DNA of 64,000 nt from Alteromonas sp. BL110. GTDB taxonomy: Bacteria > Pseudomonadota > Gammaproteobacteria > Enterobacterales > Alteromonadaceae. The notes under the pieces were generated by a model that was given only the letters and a program-made list of their open reading frames with translations, was not told the DNA's origin and made no database searches. The stretch is taken from contig NZ_CP031967.1 in the NCBI RefSeq assembly GCF_003443615.1, positions 496,001 to 560,000 on the forward strand, given 5' to 3'. The translations under genes and the position numbers were made by a program. Positions within the stretch are counted from its first letter, which is position 1. Each line of letters begins with the position of its first letter. This document shows, in pieces, positions 42,354 through 50,839 of the stretch.

Positions 42354-43625
42354 TTAGATATTAATACCACGGTTTTTAGCTTTTTCCTTGATGTAAGGTT
42401 CCCACGCAGCCGCATTACGACGTAGCGAGCGATCTTTCTTAGCTTCCTGTACATGCTTATATGCAGATCTAAAGTCACCCGCGTAGAAGTTCGCTTCCAT
42501 AAGTGTAAAGTGAATCTTCTCTGGGTTTTCAGCGCCACGTTCTAGAGCATTTTCTAGAGCTTTGATAGCACCTTTATAGTCTTCTGCTACAAGTAAAAGC
42601 GTACCTTGTTTACGATAATGCTCAGGGTCTGAACTCTTAGCCGCAGCTTGCGCATACAAGTTTGCCGCTGTTTTAAAGTTTTTAGCCTGGTGATATGCAT
42701 TAGCGATATTCGCAATCATATCAGCATCGTTCTTCAACAAGCCTTCTTTCATGTGCTTTTCAAGCAGTTTGGCAGCCTTGTAAGGCATACCGTTGCTTTG
42801 ATAAAGCTGAGCAAGCGTTTTAATTTCTGAATCTTTTTCTAGATAACCCTGCATGTAAGCAAGTTCTAGTGTTGAAAGACCTTTTTTGTAGTCTTCAACT
42901 AAGATGTAGAAAAAGCCAAGACGCGACCACCAAGTCTTTTCCTGAGGGAAAGTTCTAACAAGATCTTCCGCTACAGAAACAGTCTCAGGATACATCTTAC
43001 GCTCGTAATAAGACGTTAGCTTAAGTACATACGGGTTTTTGTTTGGCTCTTCATACAAAGCAATTGCTTTGTCTGCCGGCTCTACCATCTTAGCTAATTG
43101 CTTAGATTCATAGTAGGCCTGTGCCAAACGCGTATAAACGTCAGCGTCTTCCTTACACGTGAAGTCCATCCACTCGTTATACCATTTAATGGCATCAGTG
43201 TACTTCTCTTCCTGCATACTCAAGTCACCTAACAGTTTAAGTGTTTGAGAGTGCTCAAGGTCGTTAAGTACTTTTGGTTCAACGGATTCAACCAAATAGT
43301 TGAGTGCTTTACCGCCCTGACCTTCTTGCGCAGCAAGTAAGTTACCAATAAAACGTTTAACGTAAGCTCTATCAAAATCGTCTGAAGGGTCGATTTCGTA
43401 GAGTACGTTCAATGCTTCATTGACTTGGTCTTCATTATAAAACTCAAAAGCTTTCTGGACTTTTTTACCGGTTCGCTCACCTACAAGCGTTGTTTTTCCT
43501 TTCTCATAGCCAGGACAAACAACAGGTGCTGACTGCGCTAGGGCAGCGGGTGCTGATAGAACCGCACCTGCGCCTAGCACTAAAGCAACGGCTGACATTT
43601 TGAATGTACGTTTCATCATGATCAT
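42354..43625 (-). CDS. TPR-repeat periplasmic protein of the TonB2-type operon
   Basis: A protein of 423 residues. The signal peptide is MIMMKRTFKMSAVALVLGAG followed by AVLSAPAALA; the ATG at 43625 overlaps the tonB stop (ATGA), with nearby ATGs at 43619 and 43616 as alternatives. After a short Cys-containing segment (PVVCPGYEKG) the rest is tetratricopeptide-like repeats, for example DAIKWYNEWMDFT, KYTDAIKWY, NFKTAANLYAQAAAK and DYKGAIKALENALERGA. A TPR protein at the end of tonB2 operons is common in Alteromonadales and Vibrionales. It is thought to assist a TonB complex in the periplasm; its precise role is not settled. Confidence 0.88.
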   Translation of the reverse strand: MIMMKRTFKMSAVALVLGAGAVLSAPAALAQSAPVVCPGYEKGKTTLVGERTGKKVQKAFEFYNEDQVNEALNVLYEIDPSDDFDRAYVKRFIGNLLAAQEGQGGKALNYLVESVEPKVLNDLEHSQTLKLLGDLSMQEEKYTDAIKWYNEWMDFTCKEDADVYTRLAQAYYESKQLAKMVEPADKAIALYEEPNKNPYVLKLTSYYERKMYPETVSVAEDLVRTFPQEKTWWSRLGFFYILVEDYKKGLSTLELAYMQGYLEKDSEIKTLAQLYQSNGMPYKAAKLLEKHMKEGLLKNDADMIANIANAYHQAKNFKTAANLYAQAAAKSSDPEHYRKQGTLLLVAEDYKGAIKALENALERGAENPEKIHFTLMEANFYAGDFRSAYKHVQEAKKDRSLRRNAAAWEPYIKEKAKNRGINI

Positions 43626-44233
43626 TGCTCCAGTTTAAAGTCTAGCTGTACGAACATGCCGGTTTGTCTAACTGGCTTGCCATCAACGATCTTAGGCTTG
43701 TATTTCCACTTACGTAGAGCACGACGTGCTTCACGGTCGAATACGCGCTTAGGTTCAGCTTCGATAACTTCGATATCTTCAACACCACCAACTTCGTTGA
43801 TAGTGAAAGACAGTCTTACCCAACCTTCACGGCCATCGCGGGCTGCATCAGGTGGATATTTCGGGTCGATACGAACGATAGGTGTTGCTTCACCGTCACG
43901 TTGCATTGCACCAACACCACCGATGTTTACACCAACACCACCTGTGTCGATAGCTGGAATAGCTAAGCTAAAGCCATCTGCATCAGGTTCCGCTGTTTCC
44001 GGCTCTACTTGCTCCATTTTAGGAGGCTGTGGAGGCGGAGGCGGCGGTGGTGGTGGAACACGAGTACGCGTTTGCGTCTGGTCGTCTGGTTCCTGCATTA
44101 CAATATCGATCACCGGTGCAGGCGGTACTTCGTCTGCTGGTCTAGATGAATTTTCAATCAACTTGGCCATTAGAACGAACAGGGCAAATGCGACCGCAGC
44201 ACCTAATACAATAGATACAAGTATACGTAACAT
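43622..44233 (-). CDS. tonB: TonB energy transducer (TonB2 type)
   Basis: A protein of 203 residues. One N-terminal membrane helix (MLRILVSIVLGAAVAFALFV) is followed by a proline-rich spacer (VPPPPPPPPPQPPKMEQVEP, about 60-80) and a C-terminal TonB domain (about 115-203) with DPKYPPDAARDGREGWVRLS and RALRKWKYKPKIVDGKPV. TonB transmits proton-motive force from ExbB-ExbD to outer-membrane receptors. The short spacer is typical of TonB2-class proteins. It is in a tight operon with exbD upstream (1 bp gap) and the TPR gene downstream (4-bp overlap). It is the likely partner of the TonB-dependent receptors in this window. Confidence 0.95.
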   Translation of the reverse strand: MLRILVSIVLGAAVAFALFVLMAKLIENSSRPADEVPPAPVIDIVMQEPDDQTQTRTRVPPPPPPPPPQPPKMEQVEPETAEPDADGFSLAIPAIDTGGVGVNIGGVGAMQRDGEATPIVRIDPKYPPDAARDGREGWVRLSFTINEVGGVEDIEVIEAEPKRVFDREARRALRKWKYKPKIVDGKPVRQTGMFVQLDFKLEQ

Positions 44234-44234
44234 C

Positions 44235-44633
44235 TTATCCCCTTGCCGCTACCGAGACTCGGTTAACGCCAGCGGCTTTAACCTGATCCATAATTTCAAC
44301 TACTAAACCATGTTTCGCTTTAACATCAGCTTGAATGATTACGTAGTCAGTCGGCTGCTCGGTAAGCAGTCTTTCAATATTCGCTCTTACGCTGTCCGGC
44401 GCTACTTCACGTTTATCTAGCCATACATTTCCGTCTTCAGTTACGGCAATGAAAATGTTTGCATTTTTGTGAAGTATTGCCTGGCTCGCATCTGGCTTGT
44501 TGACTTCGATCCCTGCTTCTTTAACGAAAACAGTGGTAACGATAAAGAAGATAAGCATGATAAACACGATGTCCAACATGGGCGTCATGTCGATCTGTGC
44601 ATCTTCTTCCTCGGTTCTGACTTTTCGAGCCAT
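44235..44633 (-). CDS. exbD: ExbD-type biopolymer transport protein
   Basis: A protein of 132 residues. A short cytoplasmic N-terminus is followed by one membrane helix, DMTPMLDIVFIMLIFFIVTT, holding the conserved proton-path Asp (MLD), and a periplasmic ExbD domain. It works with ExbB to harvest proton-motive force for TonB. Located between exbB (11 bp upstream) and tonB (1 bp downstream), all on the minus strand. Confidence 0.95.
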   Translation of the reverse strand: MARKVRTEEEDAQIDMTPMLDIVFIMLIFFIVTTVFVKEAGIEVNKPDASQAILHKNANIFIAVTEDGNVWLDKREVAPDSVRANIERLLTEQPTDYVIIQADVKAKHGLVVEIMDQVKAAGVNRVSVAARG

Positions 44634-44644
44634 AATCTCTCTCT

Positions 44645-45169
44645 CTAATGATGTGGCAGGCTATCAACTAGCCCTTCTCTTGCCAGCTTCACTTTCGCTT
44701 CAAGACGTGAACTGATGAACAGCCCAGATAGCGCGGCTACCATTCCCGCCATTGTCGGGATAGTTGCCATGGAGATACCAGCTGCCATTAGTCGTGCGTT
44801 GCTGGTGCCCTGTGTTGCCATTGTCTCGAAAACACTGATCATACCGGTTACTGTTCCAAGTAGACCGATTAGTGGACACATTGCAATAATGGTTCTGATA
44901 ATCAGCATTCTAGCGTTTAGATCGTCTGACGCTTGAGAAATCCACGCGTCACGGATTCTATGCGCATACCATGATGTGGTATCTGCTCGGGCATCCCAAT
45001 TGGCGATGATGTTTTTCTTCACCTTTGGGAAGACCGAGGTTAAATACCAGTAACGCTCAATCATTAAAACCCACATGAGAAAGAGCGCGGCAGCAACGAA
45101 ATAAAGTACGTCACCGCCGGTAGCGATAAAGTCCCTGACCGATTCGAATAATCCAATCAGGTAATTCAT
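44645..45169 (-). CDS. exbB: ExbB-type MotA/TolQ/ExbB proton channel protein
   Basis: A protein of 174 residues with three membrane helices: about 20-37 (YFVAAALFLMWVLMIERYW), 92-112 (IIAMCPLIGLLGTVTGMISV) and 125-150 (MAAGISMATIPTMAGMVAAL). The GLLGTVTGM motif and the Thr/Pro in the last helix are conserved in the MotA/TolQ/ExbB family. It forms the inner-membrane channel with ExbD. It starts 1 bp after the larger TtpC-like gene, so both ExbB-family proteins of this operon are made together. Confidence 0.93.
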   Translation of the reverse strand: MNYLIGLFESVRDFIATGGDVLYFVAAALFLMWVLMIERYWYLTSVFPKVKKNIIANWDARADTTSWYAHRIRDAWISQASDDLNARMLIIRTIIAMCPLIGLLGTVTGMISVFETMATQGTSNARLMAAGISMATIPTMAGMVAALSGLFISSRLEAKVKLAREGLVDSLPHH

Positions 45170-45170
45170 A

Positions 45171-46535
45171 TTACGCTTTCTCCGACTCTGAGTGAGCAGC
45201 TACGATACCCGCAGTTTGCTCATCAAGAATGTGGATGATTGACTTGCTACGAGAAGCTACGATGCTGTGAGTAAGGATTAGAGGCAGAGCCGCGATAATA
45301 CCTTGAGCAGTAGTTACAAGAGCCATTGAGATACTTCCTGCCATCATACGTGGGTCACCAGTACCGAATAGTGTGATGGTTTGGAACGTCTCGATCATAC
45401 CAAGTACTGTACCTAGTAGACCTAGTAGAGGAGCAATTGCTGCGAAAATCTTGATTACGTTGATGCCGCTTTCAATTTTTGGAAGCTCGCGAAGAATCGC
45501 TTCATCAAGTTTAAGTTCAAGGTTTTCTGCATCAGCAGTTTTGTTCTCTTGGTAAACTTTAAGAATACGACCTAGAGGGTTACCTTCAGATGGGCTGTTC
45601 ACGTTTTTAAGCTGTGAACGCATTTTACCACCAGTGATGGTAAGCGTGATCAACTTATAAAGACCAATTAGTAGACCAACAGCTAGCATTAGCGTAATTG
45701 TGTAACCTACCGGACCACCCGCGTGATAACGCTCAGACATTGTCGCTTTTTGCTTCAGTAGACCAAGGATACCGCCTTGAGAAGGGTCAGCGTAGAAAGG
45801 TGTGAAACCTGAAGTCGCGTCGATTAGCTCTTCAGCAGACGCTACGAAGTGACCGTCTGGTTGACGACCTAGAGGCTGAACAACTTCAGACTCTGCATCA
45901 TAAGCTAGGTAACCATCTTGACCAACAAGGTTGAAAGTACCGATACGAACAACTTCTTGCTGTGAAGAACCGCCGTCTAGGTTAACTACTTCAGTAGTAA
46001 ACTTAACAACTTCACCACCTTCAGTCATTTCTTTTTGAAGTGCAAACCATAGGTCTTCTAGTTCTTTAATGTTAGGAAGACCTTTAGAGTCTTCTGACAT
46101 TTCCGCTAGGAACTGGCTGCGGCCAGGGAACTGTGCACTAACGATTGATGTAGAAATACGACCGTAAGCTTCAGAAGATGCCTGACGTACCACACCGAAC
46201 ATTTCGCCAAGTGTACCAGTAGCTTGGTCAAGCTCAGCGGCTTTTTCGTTTAGTGTTACTTCGTTGTCTGAGAATTGCTTCTGTAGACGATCGCCACGGT
46301 CTTGCTCAGCTTTAAGGTTTGCTTGAGCTTTGCGTAGAAGTGCTTGCTTATCAGCACGTGCTGATTGGAACTCAGCTTCACGTTGCTTATCTAGACGAGC
46401 TTCAGAAACACGGTTCTGTTGAACCTGGTCTAGAAGATCTTTCAGGCTCTTTGCTTCCTGAGCTTGCGCTCCGGTTGCCGCAACTGCAACTGTCGCAGCG
46501 GCTAAAAGAGATTTGAATACTGGTTTCATTAACAA
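45171..46535 (-). CDS. TtpC-like MotA/TolQ/ExbB protein with periplasmic coiled coil
   Basis: A protein of 454 residues. Signal peptide (MLMKPVFKSLLAAATVAVAA, then TGAQAQEA), a long charged coiled coil (about 35-110, with QREAEFQSARADKQALLRKA), a periplasmic globular part (about 120-265), then three ExbB-type helices near 270-295, 365-390 and 405-430 with IAPLLGLLGTVLGMIETF and SMALVTTAQGIIAALPLIL. This is the architecture of TtpC, the extra component required by TonB2 systems in Vibrio. It likely extends the ExbB channel into the periplasm. It is followed directly by exbB and preceded by the DUF3450 gene. Confidence 0.92.
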   Translation of the reverse strand: MLMKPVFKSLLAAATVAVAATGAQAQEAKSLKDLLDQVQQNRVSEARLDKQREAEFQSARADKQALLRKAQANLKAEQDRGDRLQKQFSDNEVTLNEKAAELDQATGTLGEMFGVVRQASSEAYGRISTSIVSAQFPGRSQFLAEMSEDSKGLPNIKELEDLWFALQKEMTEGGEVVKFTTEVVNLDGGSSQQEVVRIGTFNLVGQDGYLAYDAESEVVQPLGRQPDGHFVASAEELIDATSGFTPFYADPSQGGILGLLKQKATMSERYHAGGPVGYTITLMLAVGLLIGLYKLITLTITGGKMRSQLKNVNSPSEGNPLGRILKVYQENKTADAENLELKLDEAILRELPKIESGINVIKIFAAIAPLLGLLGTVLGMIETFQTITLFGTGDPRMMAGSISMALVTTAQGIIAALPLILTHSIVASRSKSIIHILDEQTAGIVAAHSESEKA

Positions 46536-47306
46536 TTACTCCGCTGCGCTAATTGGTAGTTTAACAAGAGCCGCAGGAATGGTGCCGTTAGCCATTTTTA
46601 CTGCGTCAATAGTTGAAGAAAGGTACTCATCACCTAGCTTCTCCCAAGTGCGGCTTTCATTGTTCCAAACCCACGCGTGTGTTTGGTCAAGAGAAAGTGC
46701 TAGTAGAGCCGTACGACCTAGGTTAAAGAAGTCAACAGTAACTTCTGTACCTGCGTCGTCGATAGTACCTTGGTAAGAGTTAATCTTAGTACCGTACTCA
46801 ACTTCAACTAGGTAAGCTTCTAGTACCTGACGGAACTGCTCTGAAACAGTAACGTTAGAGTTAGCCATTAGGTCGCGAAGACGCTCAACACGCTGCAGAC
46901 GTTCTTCCAAACGAATTGGACGGTCTAGCTTGATGAACTGCTCTAGGCTATCAATCATGCGGAACATAAGAGGAACGATGCCCTGCTTAGTTTGCTCAAT
47001 ACTGTCAATTTGACGCTGTAGAGAGTCGATCCCACGCTGCTGGTCTGCAACAAGGCTAGCGATGTAATCGTTGTAGATTTTAAGGTTTTCTGTCTCATCT
47101 ACTGTTTGACGATACTCAACAAGTAGTTCTTGAGACTGTTCAAACAACGTGTTGATTTTTTCTTGAGATTTCGCTGCAGCCGCGTGGATTTTCGCTTCTT
47201 CTTTATGAAGATCTTCAAGCGTATCTGCAGAGACTGCGCTACCTGTTAGTGCGAATGCACCCATAACAGTAGAAGCAATAAGAGTTCTCTTGCTCATTTT
47301 GGACAT
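46536..47306 (-). CDS. DUF3450 periplasmic coiled-coil protein, first gene of the TonB2-type operon
   Basis: 256 residues from the ATG at 47306 (GGGA just upstream); an ATG at 47297 and a TTG at 47315 are alternatives. Signal peptide (MSKMSKRTLIASTVMGAFAL, then TGSAVSA), a coiled coil (about 25-110, EEAKIHAAAAKSQEKINTLF) and an alpha/beta part with LDRPIRLEERLQRVERLRDL and HAWVWNNESRTWEKLGDEY. DUF3450 proteins are found with TtpC-ExbB-ExbD-TonB-TPR operons in Alteromonadales; the function is unknown but an accessory periplasmic role is likely. Its stop is immediately before the TtpC-like start. Confidence 0.88.
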   Translation of the reverse strand: MSKMSKRTLIASTVMGAFALTGSAVSADTLEDLHKEEAKIHAAAAKSQEKINTLFEQSQELLVEYRQTVDETENLKIYNDYIASLVADQQRGIDSLQRQIDSIEQTKQGIVPLMFRMIDSLEQFIKLDRPIRLEERLQRVERLRDLMANSNVTVSEQFRQVLEAYLVEVEYGTKINSYQGTIDDAGTEVTVDFFNLGRTALLALSLDQTHAWVWNNESRTWEKLGDEYLSSTIDAVKMANGTIPAALVKLPISAAE

Positions 47307-47632
47307 AGTTCCCAACCAAATTTCTTATTTGAATCCTCGCCGATAAGGAAAATATTCGGGCAAGGGGCGTTTAAAACTTTCACAATTTTGTTTCAGGAAT
47401 GTAGCACAGACATCAATAGTCAGTACTACGAACGTATTATACTCACATGGAATGTTACGCTTAGTCAAGTAACTCGCTGTTTACACTTCAAAGATATACT
47501 GCTATCTGCTGGTTTTACAATCAGTTTTCAGCAAAGTTACAACTGTCAGCTATTGAAACCGTTTGTATATCTCTTAACCTATAAATTAAAACTTACCGTC
47601 GTTTTGCTTTCATTCTTCCGGTTTGCTATTGG
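47307..47632. other. Intergenic region upstream of the TonB operon
   Basis: 326 bp. A TATAAT (minus strand, 47441-47436) lies about 130 bp before the DUF3450 start and could be part of the operon promoter, but the nearest TTGACT is 21 bases away, too far for a standard promoter. No gene seen. Confidence 0.4.
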
Positions 47633-48331
47633 TTAAGTCGCTTTAAACCAACCTGTTAACGCATAACGTGGCTGTTGAGCGAAAGGGGTTACATAACTAA
47701 CGCTATGGATGTGTTTCACATCAAAGAGGCTCAACGTGTTAAATTCCGGTGCCCAACTTTCGGTGGTTGTACCATCTTCTTTGTAAAATTGTAACAATCC
47801 CCCCCAGTCGGGGTGCCATTGGGGCGCTAAATTAATCACATATGCAAGGCGGCGTTGTTCGCGCTCCACAATATCTTGGTGACGAGTGAGAAATTGGCCT
47901 GGCGTATAACGGGTAGCTTGGACACTTGCGGTGCAAATATCGTCAAAGCCACTGAGCTCTCTAGCCCATTGAATTAAAGATTCACTATTGATCCAATCGT
48001 AAAACTGACTCATTTGCGCAATACGTTCTGTTGATGTCACCAAATGTCGTCCGTACACAAAGCCAATACCTTTAGCCGCGTTAGACATCACTTCTGCATT
48101 GATTTCTTGTTTCGATTTGTTATCGATAGCTTTCCAAGAACTTGGGGAAATTGTCTCACAACGACCACCGCGTACCAATGCCATCTCAAATGGAACGTCT
48201 TTAGTTAAACTCAATAAGAGTCTTTCAGCGTGTTCCTGTGTTAGGAAACTTTTTACTCTTACTTTTCTTTTTTCGTCAAAAGAGGCTTTTATATCAGCTA
48301 GGGGTAACTGTGAACTCATACCGTGAATCAT
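47633..48331 (-). CDS. 2OG-Fe(II) oxygenase family protein
   Basis: A protein of 232 residues. The iron-binding HxD is in TPGQFLTRHQDIVEREQRRL (about residue 149), the distal His in FDVKHIHSVSYVTPF (about 207) and the 2-oxoglutarate-binding Arg in QPRYALTGWF (about 222). WHPDWGGLLQFYKEDG between them is typical of proline-hydroxylase-like members related to Ofd1/Tpa1. It has no signal peptide, so it is cytoplasmic. It may hydroxylate a protein or peptide; the substrate is unknown. The ATG at 48331 has AGGA 7 bases upstream. It is the first of five adjacent modification-type enzymes on this strand. Confidence 0.88.
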   Translation of the reverse strand: MIHGMSSQLPLADIKASFDEKRKVRVKSFLTQEHAERLLLSLTKDVPFEMALVRGGRCETISPSSWKAIDNKSKQEINAEVMSNAAKGIGFVYGRHLVTSTERIAQMSQFYDWINSESLIQWARELSGFDDICTASVQATRYTPGQFLTRHQDIVEREQRRLAYVINLAPQWHPDWGGLLQFYKEDGTTTESWAPEFNTLSLFDVKHIHSVSYVTPFAQQPRYALTGWFKAT

Positions 48332-48677
48332 TGATTTTCCTACTTTATTTAGATCTATTACGCATTTCTTTTGAAGCGTTTTTTCTTACAACAGCGTCGA
48401 GTTGCACAACACCATACAATAATAATGAGGCCATAGCCCTATAAAAAATATGCGCTACAAAAAGAACTTACACCATCCGATAGGTGAAGCAATTATGATT
48501 ATCGACTATGTTGGCAGCCTCGCGTAATTAATTAAATTTCTCGGTAGATTACCTGAAGCCGAGTTCTATCTGCCGTTCTATCTGCCAATATTACTTTCAG
48601 AAAACACATTGTCGGCTGTGGGGGTAGACTGGCCCCCCCCTATTTTTACTTTTTTAATACTTGCGAAAGCAAGCTGA
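48332..48677. other. Intergenic region between the 2OG oxygenase and TPR-sulfotransferase genes
   Basis: 346 bp, no gene. GTTCTATCTGCC is repeated in tandem near 48572. CTTGC-GAAA-GCAAG near 48660-48673 is a small GNRA-type hairpin after the sulfotransferase stop, without a T run on that strand. A GGGGG/CCCCC pair lies at about 48621-48640. Confidence 0.45.
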
Positions 48678-50636
48678 TTAATACTTTAATTTTTTAATCC
48701 ATTTGTCTAGATTAGATGGGACTTTAGAAAAAAGAGTGAGATAGTTCAGATATTTATCTACAGAGGATTGATAAATTGGCTTATTGACCTGAAAATAGCT
48801 AGGAGTTAAAACAAGGGATGAGTTATCACTTTTATTGCGGTTTTTAAGACCTCCAGTACGTTGCACAAAACTATACGCAGTATCAATAAAGTAGTCAGTG
48901 TCATTTATTATGTCTTCATATTTAACACTCATAGCTCTACTTCCCATTACATCCTGAACTTTTTCCCAGCAAGAAAAAACACTATTGTAAGCTTTCGAAA
49001 ATTGTTCAATGGTATATAAATTGATTTCTTCAAACTGTAAACAGCTCAAAGCAACTGCCTTTGGATTCCGTAAACAGCAAAGCACTTTTGCTTTTGGAAA
49101 TAAGGTTAGCATAGCTGGTAAATAGGGGATGTTAAGTGGCATCTTATCGACGATAAGCTTTGTCTCGTTGATGGTAGGTGAGTACGTAGATAGATGATCA
49201 AGATATTTGTCTGCGAGAGCTGTCAGCTCAGTTTCACTGTCTATTTTTACGTTACCAGAGTCTTTATCGACAATGCCATTTTCAACCATTCGGGTATAAA
49301 ACGTGCTGACCGCATCGGTTTCTTCTAACAGCTCAATATCCATGTGTTTCTGAAGAAGACTTTCTACTAACGTTGTACCCGACCTAGGAAAGCCCACAAT
49401 GAATAGAATATTCGTCTGATTGTTCGATGTCTTTTCAATCGGTGCTGGCGAAACTTCAAAATCATTAAATGACACCCCAGCGGTCAAGTCGGTAAACTTA
49501 CTGGAATTAAAGCTTTTGAGATTTTGAGCTATATAGCGAATAACTTCCTCTACCTCACAGTACCGGCCTAATTTTTCCAATATGCGAACTTTTTGATAGA
49601 GATGTGGCAAACTCAATGGTTGCCCTTCTAGATAATGTTCGATTAAAAGCAAGCCTGCTTCAAAGTCACCTTTTGCAAATGCTAATAGCGAACGCTTTAA
49701 CTCCCCTTTGCCTCTATTTGACTTCCCTTCTAACGATTGAATTTTATTAAGAAAAGTCTCAGCTTCAGCTAACTTCCCCACGTTCTCATTTATATTGAAA
49801 GCCAGCTCAAGCAGTCGCTCGTTATTAGTTGAAGCAAGACGTCTATTCAGAATATCAAGGTTTTCACTACTTGGGTTAAGCAACCAAGTTATATAACTGG
49901 AGTACGTTATTAACTCATTTTTATTAGATGCACTGGCGACTGAAAGAGATATTTCTAGATATTGTTTTGCAAGAACGTACCGCTTCGACTCCAGCGCTGA
50001 TAAAAACAAAAAATAATGAATCGGATAGGAATCTGGATATTTTGAGCTTAGAAGACTACTATTTTCGTTTAACTCAAATCGCGAATGAATTCTATAACAG
50101 GCTTCTGTATATAATTCCGCGCTTAGCCTATCGCTTTGATAAAGGTTCCCTACTTTCGTATGCGCTATCAACAAAGCCCATTTTTCCTGCTGATAGAGAC
50201 ATTTCCCTAAACTTTGACTATATCTAACATTTTTTGGGTCTTTTGCTAATGCTTTCTCAAATGCTAATTGCGCTTCCTCATATTGCTCAAGCTCAGACTT
50301 TAAGTTCCCTAACGCATGTAAAGCTACGTGGTAGTTTGAGTTAATTGCTATCGCTTTTGAAAACTGTCTCTGTGCGTCATCAACAAATCCAGCTTCTTTT
50401 AACAAAAGCCCGTAGTTATATGCTACATCAGTATTTTGAGGATAATCCGATTGAAGACTTTCAAAAATTTCAAAAGACTTTTTGAACTCAGCAACTTTCC
50501 CTAAAGCGGTAGCGTATACCATCTTTGCCAATGGGTGCTGCTTATATGCAGGGGATAGTATTGATATAACTTGGGTAAAATTACCAGCGCTAAAAGCCTG
50601 CATTGCTTGGTTTAATATTTCTTGAGTAAGTTTCAT
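48678..50636 (-). CDS. TPR-containing sulfotransferase
   Basis: A protein of 652 residues in two parts. Residues 1 to about 380 are TPR-like helical repeats (for example AGNFTQVISILSPAYKQHPL, NTDVAYNYGLLLKEAGFVDD, HVALHALGNLKSELEQYEEA). The C-terminal 240 residues are a sulfotransferase domain with the PAPS 5'-phosphosulfate loop IVGFPRSGTTLVESLL (about 412-427), the 3'-phosphate site KAKVLCCLRNPKAVALS and the VKYEDI segment. It should transfer sulfate from PAPS to a hydroxyl group, possibly of tyrosine or a sugar, with the TPR part binding the acceptor. No signal peptide. Its N-terminal repeats resemble those of the protein at 50840-52654. Confidence 0.88.
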   Translation of the reverse strand: MKLTQEILNQAMQAFSAGNFTQVISILSPAYKQHPLAKMVYATALGKVAEFKKSFEIFESLQSDYPQNTDVAYNYGLLLKEAGFVDDAQRQFSKAIAINSNYHVALHALGNLKSELEQYEEAQLAFEKALAKDPKNVRYSQSLGKCLYQQEKWALLIAHTKVGNLYQSDRLSAELYTEACYRIHSRFELNENSSLLSSKYPDSYPIHYFLFLSALESKRYVLAKQYLEISLSVASASNKNELITYSSYITWLLNPSSENLDILNRRLASTNNERLLELAFNINENVGKLAEAETFLNKIQSLEGKSNRGKGELKRSLLAFAKGDFEAGLLLIEHYLEGQPLSLPHLYQKVRILEKLGRYCEVEEVIRYIAQNLKSFNSSKFTDLTAGVSFNDFEVSPAPIEKTSNNQTNILFIVGFPRSGTTLVESLLQKHMDIELLEETDAVSTFYTRMVENGIVDKDSGNVKIDSETELTALADKYLDHLSTYSPTINETKLIVDKMPLNIPYLPAMLTLFPKAKVLCCLRNPKAVALSCLQFEEINLYTIEQFSKAYNSVFSCWEKVQDVMGSRAMSVKYEDIINDTDYFIDTAYSFVQRTGGLKNRNKSDNSSLVLTPSYFQVNKPIYQSSVDKYLNYLTLFSKVPSNLDKWIKKLKY

Positions 50637-50839
50637 GAATATTTATTTTTTAAGTATTTACGCATCTGTATTAAATATCGAAGCAATAATTTTGTTTATG
50701 GTAACACTATAAAACGTCAGTTTAAGTATACTTAGCTAATAGTGCAGAAAACTAAAGCCTTATATTTATATAACTTATATTGGAGGTATTAACATAACGC
50801 GGTAAAGCGTAGTTTTTTCCTGACTCACAATGACTTTCA

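Noticed and set aside
43656..44306. A 216-codon open frame on the plus strand opposite tonB and exbD
   Set aside because: It is the antisense shadow of the proline-rich TonB gene; the translation is low-complexity (S, T, P, G-rich) and the minus-strand products are well-known families.
47415..47470. TATAAT with an upstream TTGACT as promoter of the TonB operon
   Set aside because: The spacing is 21 bases, too long for a sigma-70 promoter, so only a possible -10 is noted.
48570..48595. GTTCTATCTGCC tandem pair as part of a repeat array or CRISPR
   Set aside because: Only two short copies with no spacer structure; no CRISPR array or cas gene is seen in the window.
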